Origin: Pseudomonadota bacterium
GTDB lineage: Bacteria; Pseudomonadota; Alphaproteobacteria; Rhizobiales; Pleomorphomonadaceae
Assembly (NCBI GenBank): GCA_018262505.1
Contig: JAGSYV010000061.1
Span: 1-32,955 of the forward strand
DNA: 32,955 nucleotides
Direction: 5' to 3'
Below the pieces are notes generated by a model, which made no database searches, was not told the origin of the DNA, and worked only from the letters and a program-made list of their open reading frames with translations. The stretch's first letter is position 1. Each line of letters starts with the position of its first letter. This document shows positions 32,512-32,955 of this stretch, in pieces. Both the position numbers and the translations under genes were made by a program.

Positions 32512-32955
32512 ATGTTCGGACTTTCCAACACTTTTCCAGCAACGCATGCGAGAGGGATCGAGGCCGGCGAGGGCGCGCCGCTCGGCTACCTGGGGGCGCT
32601 CGAGGTACGGCTTGCCCGCTCGGCCGCCGAGGTGCGCGCCGCCCAGGCGCTGCGCTACCGCGTGTTTTACGGCGAGATGCAGGCGACCGCCGATCCGCGC
32701 ACCTTTCTTCGCCGCCGCGACGCCGACGCCTTCGACCGCTATTGCGACCATCTCCTGGTTCTCGATCATGACGACGTGGAAATCCGGCCGTTCCGCAAGG
32801 CGCGGCCGCGCATCGTCGGCACCTACCGCCTGCTGCGCCAGAGCGTGGCCGCGCGCCATCGCGGCTTCTACACGGCCGGCGAGTTTGCCATCGAGCCGCT
32901 GCTCGCCCGCCACACCGGCCTGGAGTTCCTGGAACTCGGCCGCTCCTGCGTCATG
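32512..32955 (+). CDS. olsB: Ornithine-acyl-ACP N-acyltransferase (OlsB), partial at window end
   Basis: The first 148 codons of a GNAT-fold acyltransferase are present and open to the last base. LGYLGALEVRLARSAAEVRA, QALRYRVFYGEM, DRYCDHLLVLDHD, RIVGTYRLLRQS and FYTAGEFAIEPLL are the runs seen in OlsB proteins, which make lyso-ornithine lipid, the first step of ornithine lipid synthesis. The start at ATG 32512 follows GGCAGAGGCAAC. Members are about 280-300 residues, so about half lies beyond the window. It is divergent from the broken two-component operon with palindromic element G in between. No olsA is visible here. Confidence 0.85.
   Translation, partial: MFGLSNTFPATHARGIEAGEGAPLGYLGALEVRLARSAAEVRAAQALRYRVFYGEMQATADPRTFLRRRDADAFDRYCDHLLVLDHDDVEIRPFRKARPRIVGTYRLLRQSVAARHRGFYTAGEFAIEPLLARHTGLEFLELGRSCVM

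Noticed and set aside
1-32955. Prophage, integron or conjugative element
   Set aside because: I saw no integrase, recombinase, capsid, tail, relaxase or partition gene in the window.

Overview
This 33-kb window comes from a high-GC chromosome. Gene content and repeats fit an alphaproteobacterium of the Hyphomicrobiales (Rhizobiales). The pointers are an OlsB-type ornithine lipid acyltransferase at the right edge, an Omp25/31-like beta-barrel protein, a short DnaB-like ATPase of a kind I associate with this order, many LysR/TetR/MarR/AraC/XRE regulators, and two palindromic repeat types I associate with this order. I cannot name the genus from sequence alone.

Layout. 1-2.9 kb: a 5'-truncated methyltransferase remnant, then a tautomerase-cupin-DUF4865 operon transcribed leftward and divergent from its LysR regulator. 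3-4.3 kb: a YdeI-like protein and a small cysteine phosphatase. 4.9-6.4 kb: a GNAT-SnoaL-DUF2867 operon. 6.6-8.5 kb: a TetR regulator divergent from a tautomerase and a VOC protein, then a small chimeric relic. 8.6-13.7 kb: an AI-2E-type transporter, a GNAT, a MocR regulator divergent from a LysE exporter, a spermidine-synthase-like protein and a RibD-type reductase. 13.9-16.3 kb: an MFS transporter and a VOC protein divergent from a MarR regulator. 16.6-20 kb: a GFA enzyme, a GIY-YIG protein, and a Pat-like acetyltransferase plus YdcZ-type transporter with an XRE-cupin regulator. 20.2-22.1 kb: the DnaB-like ATPase and an AraC regulator. 22.8-25.7 kb: an HD-GYP protein, a deleted relic of a chemoreceptor gene, and the intact chemoreceptor. 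26.6-32.1 kb: an intact OmpR-type two-component system, an outer-membrane barrel, a lipoprotein, and a second two-component system broken by two frameshifting deletions. 32.5 kb to the end: OlsB, running off the window.

The recurring design is a local regulator divergent from one to three small enzyme or transporter genes, with a visible operator between them (LysR, TetR, MocR, MarR, XRE). The clearest case is a 16-bp operator found beside the XRE-cupin gene and twice more before the neighbouring acetyltransferase-transporter pair. The second theme is a family of long palindromic intergenic elements at seven places, one of them amplified as a 365-bp tandem repeat, together with several gene relics. 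I saw no CRISPR array, integrase, complete insertion sequence, phage gene, rRNA or convincing tRNA. I did not find a clear new multi-gene defence or biosynthetic system; the points of interest are regulatory and genome-structural.
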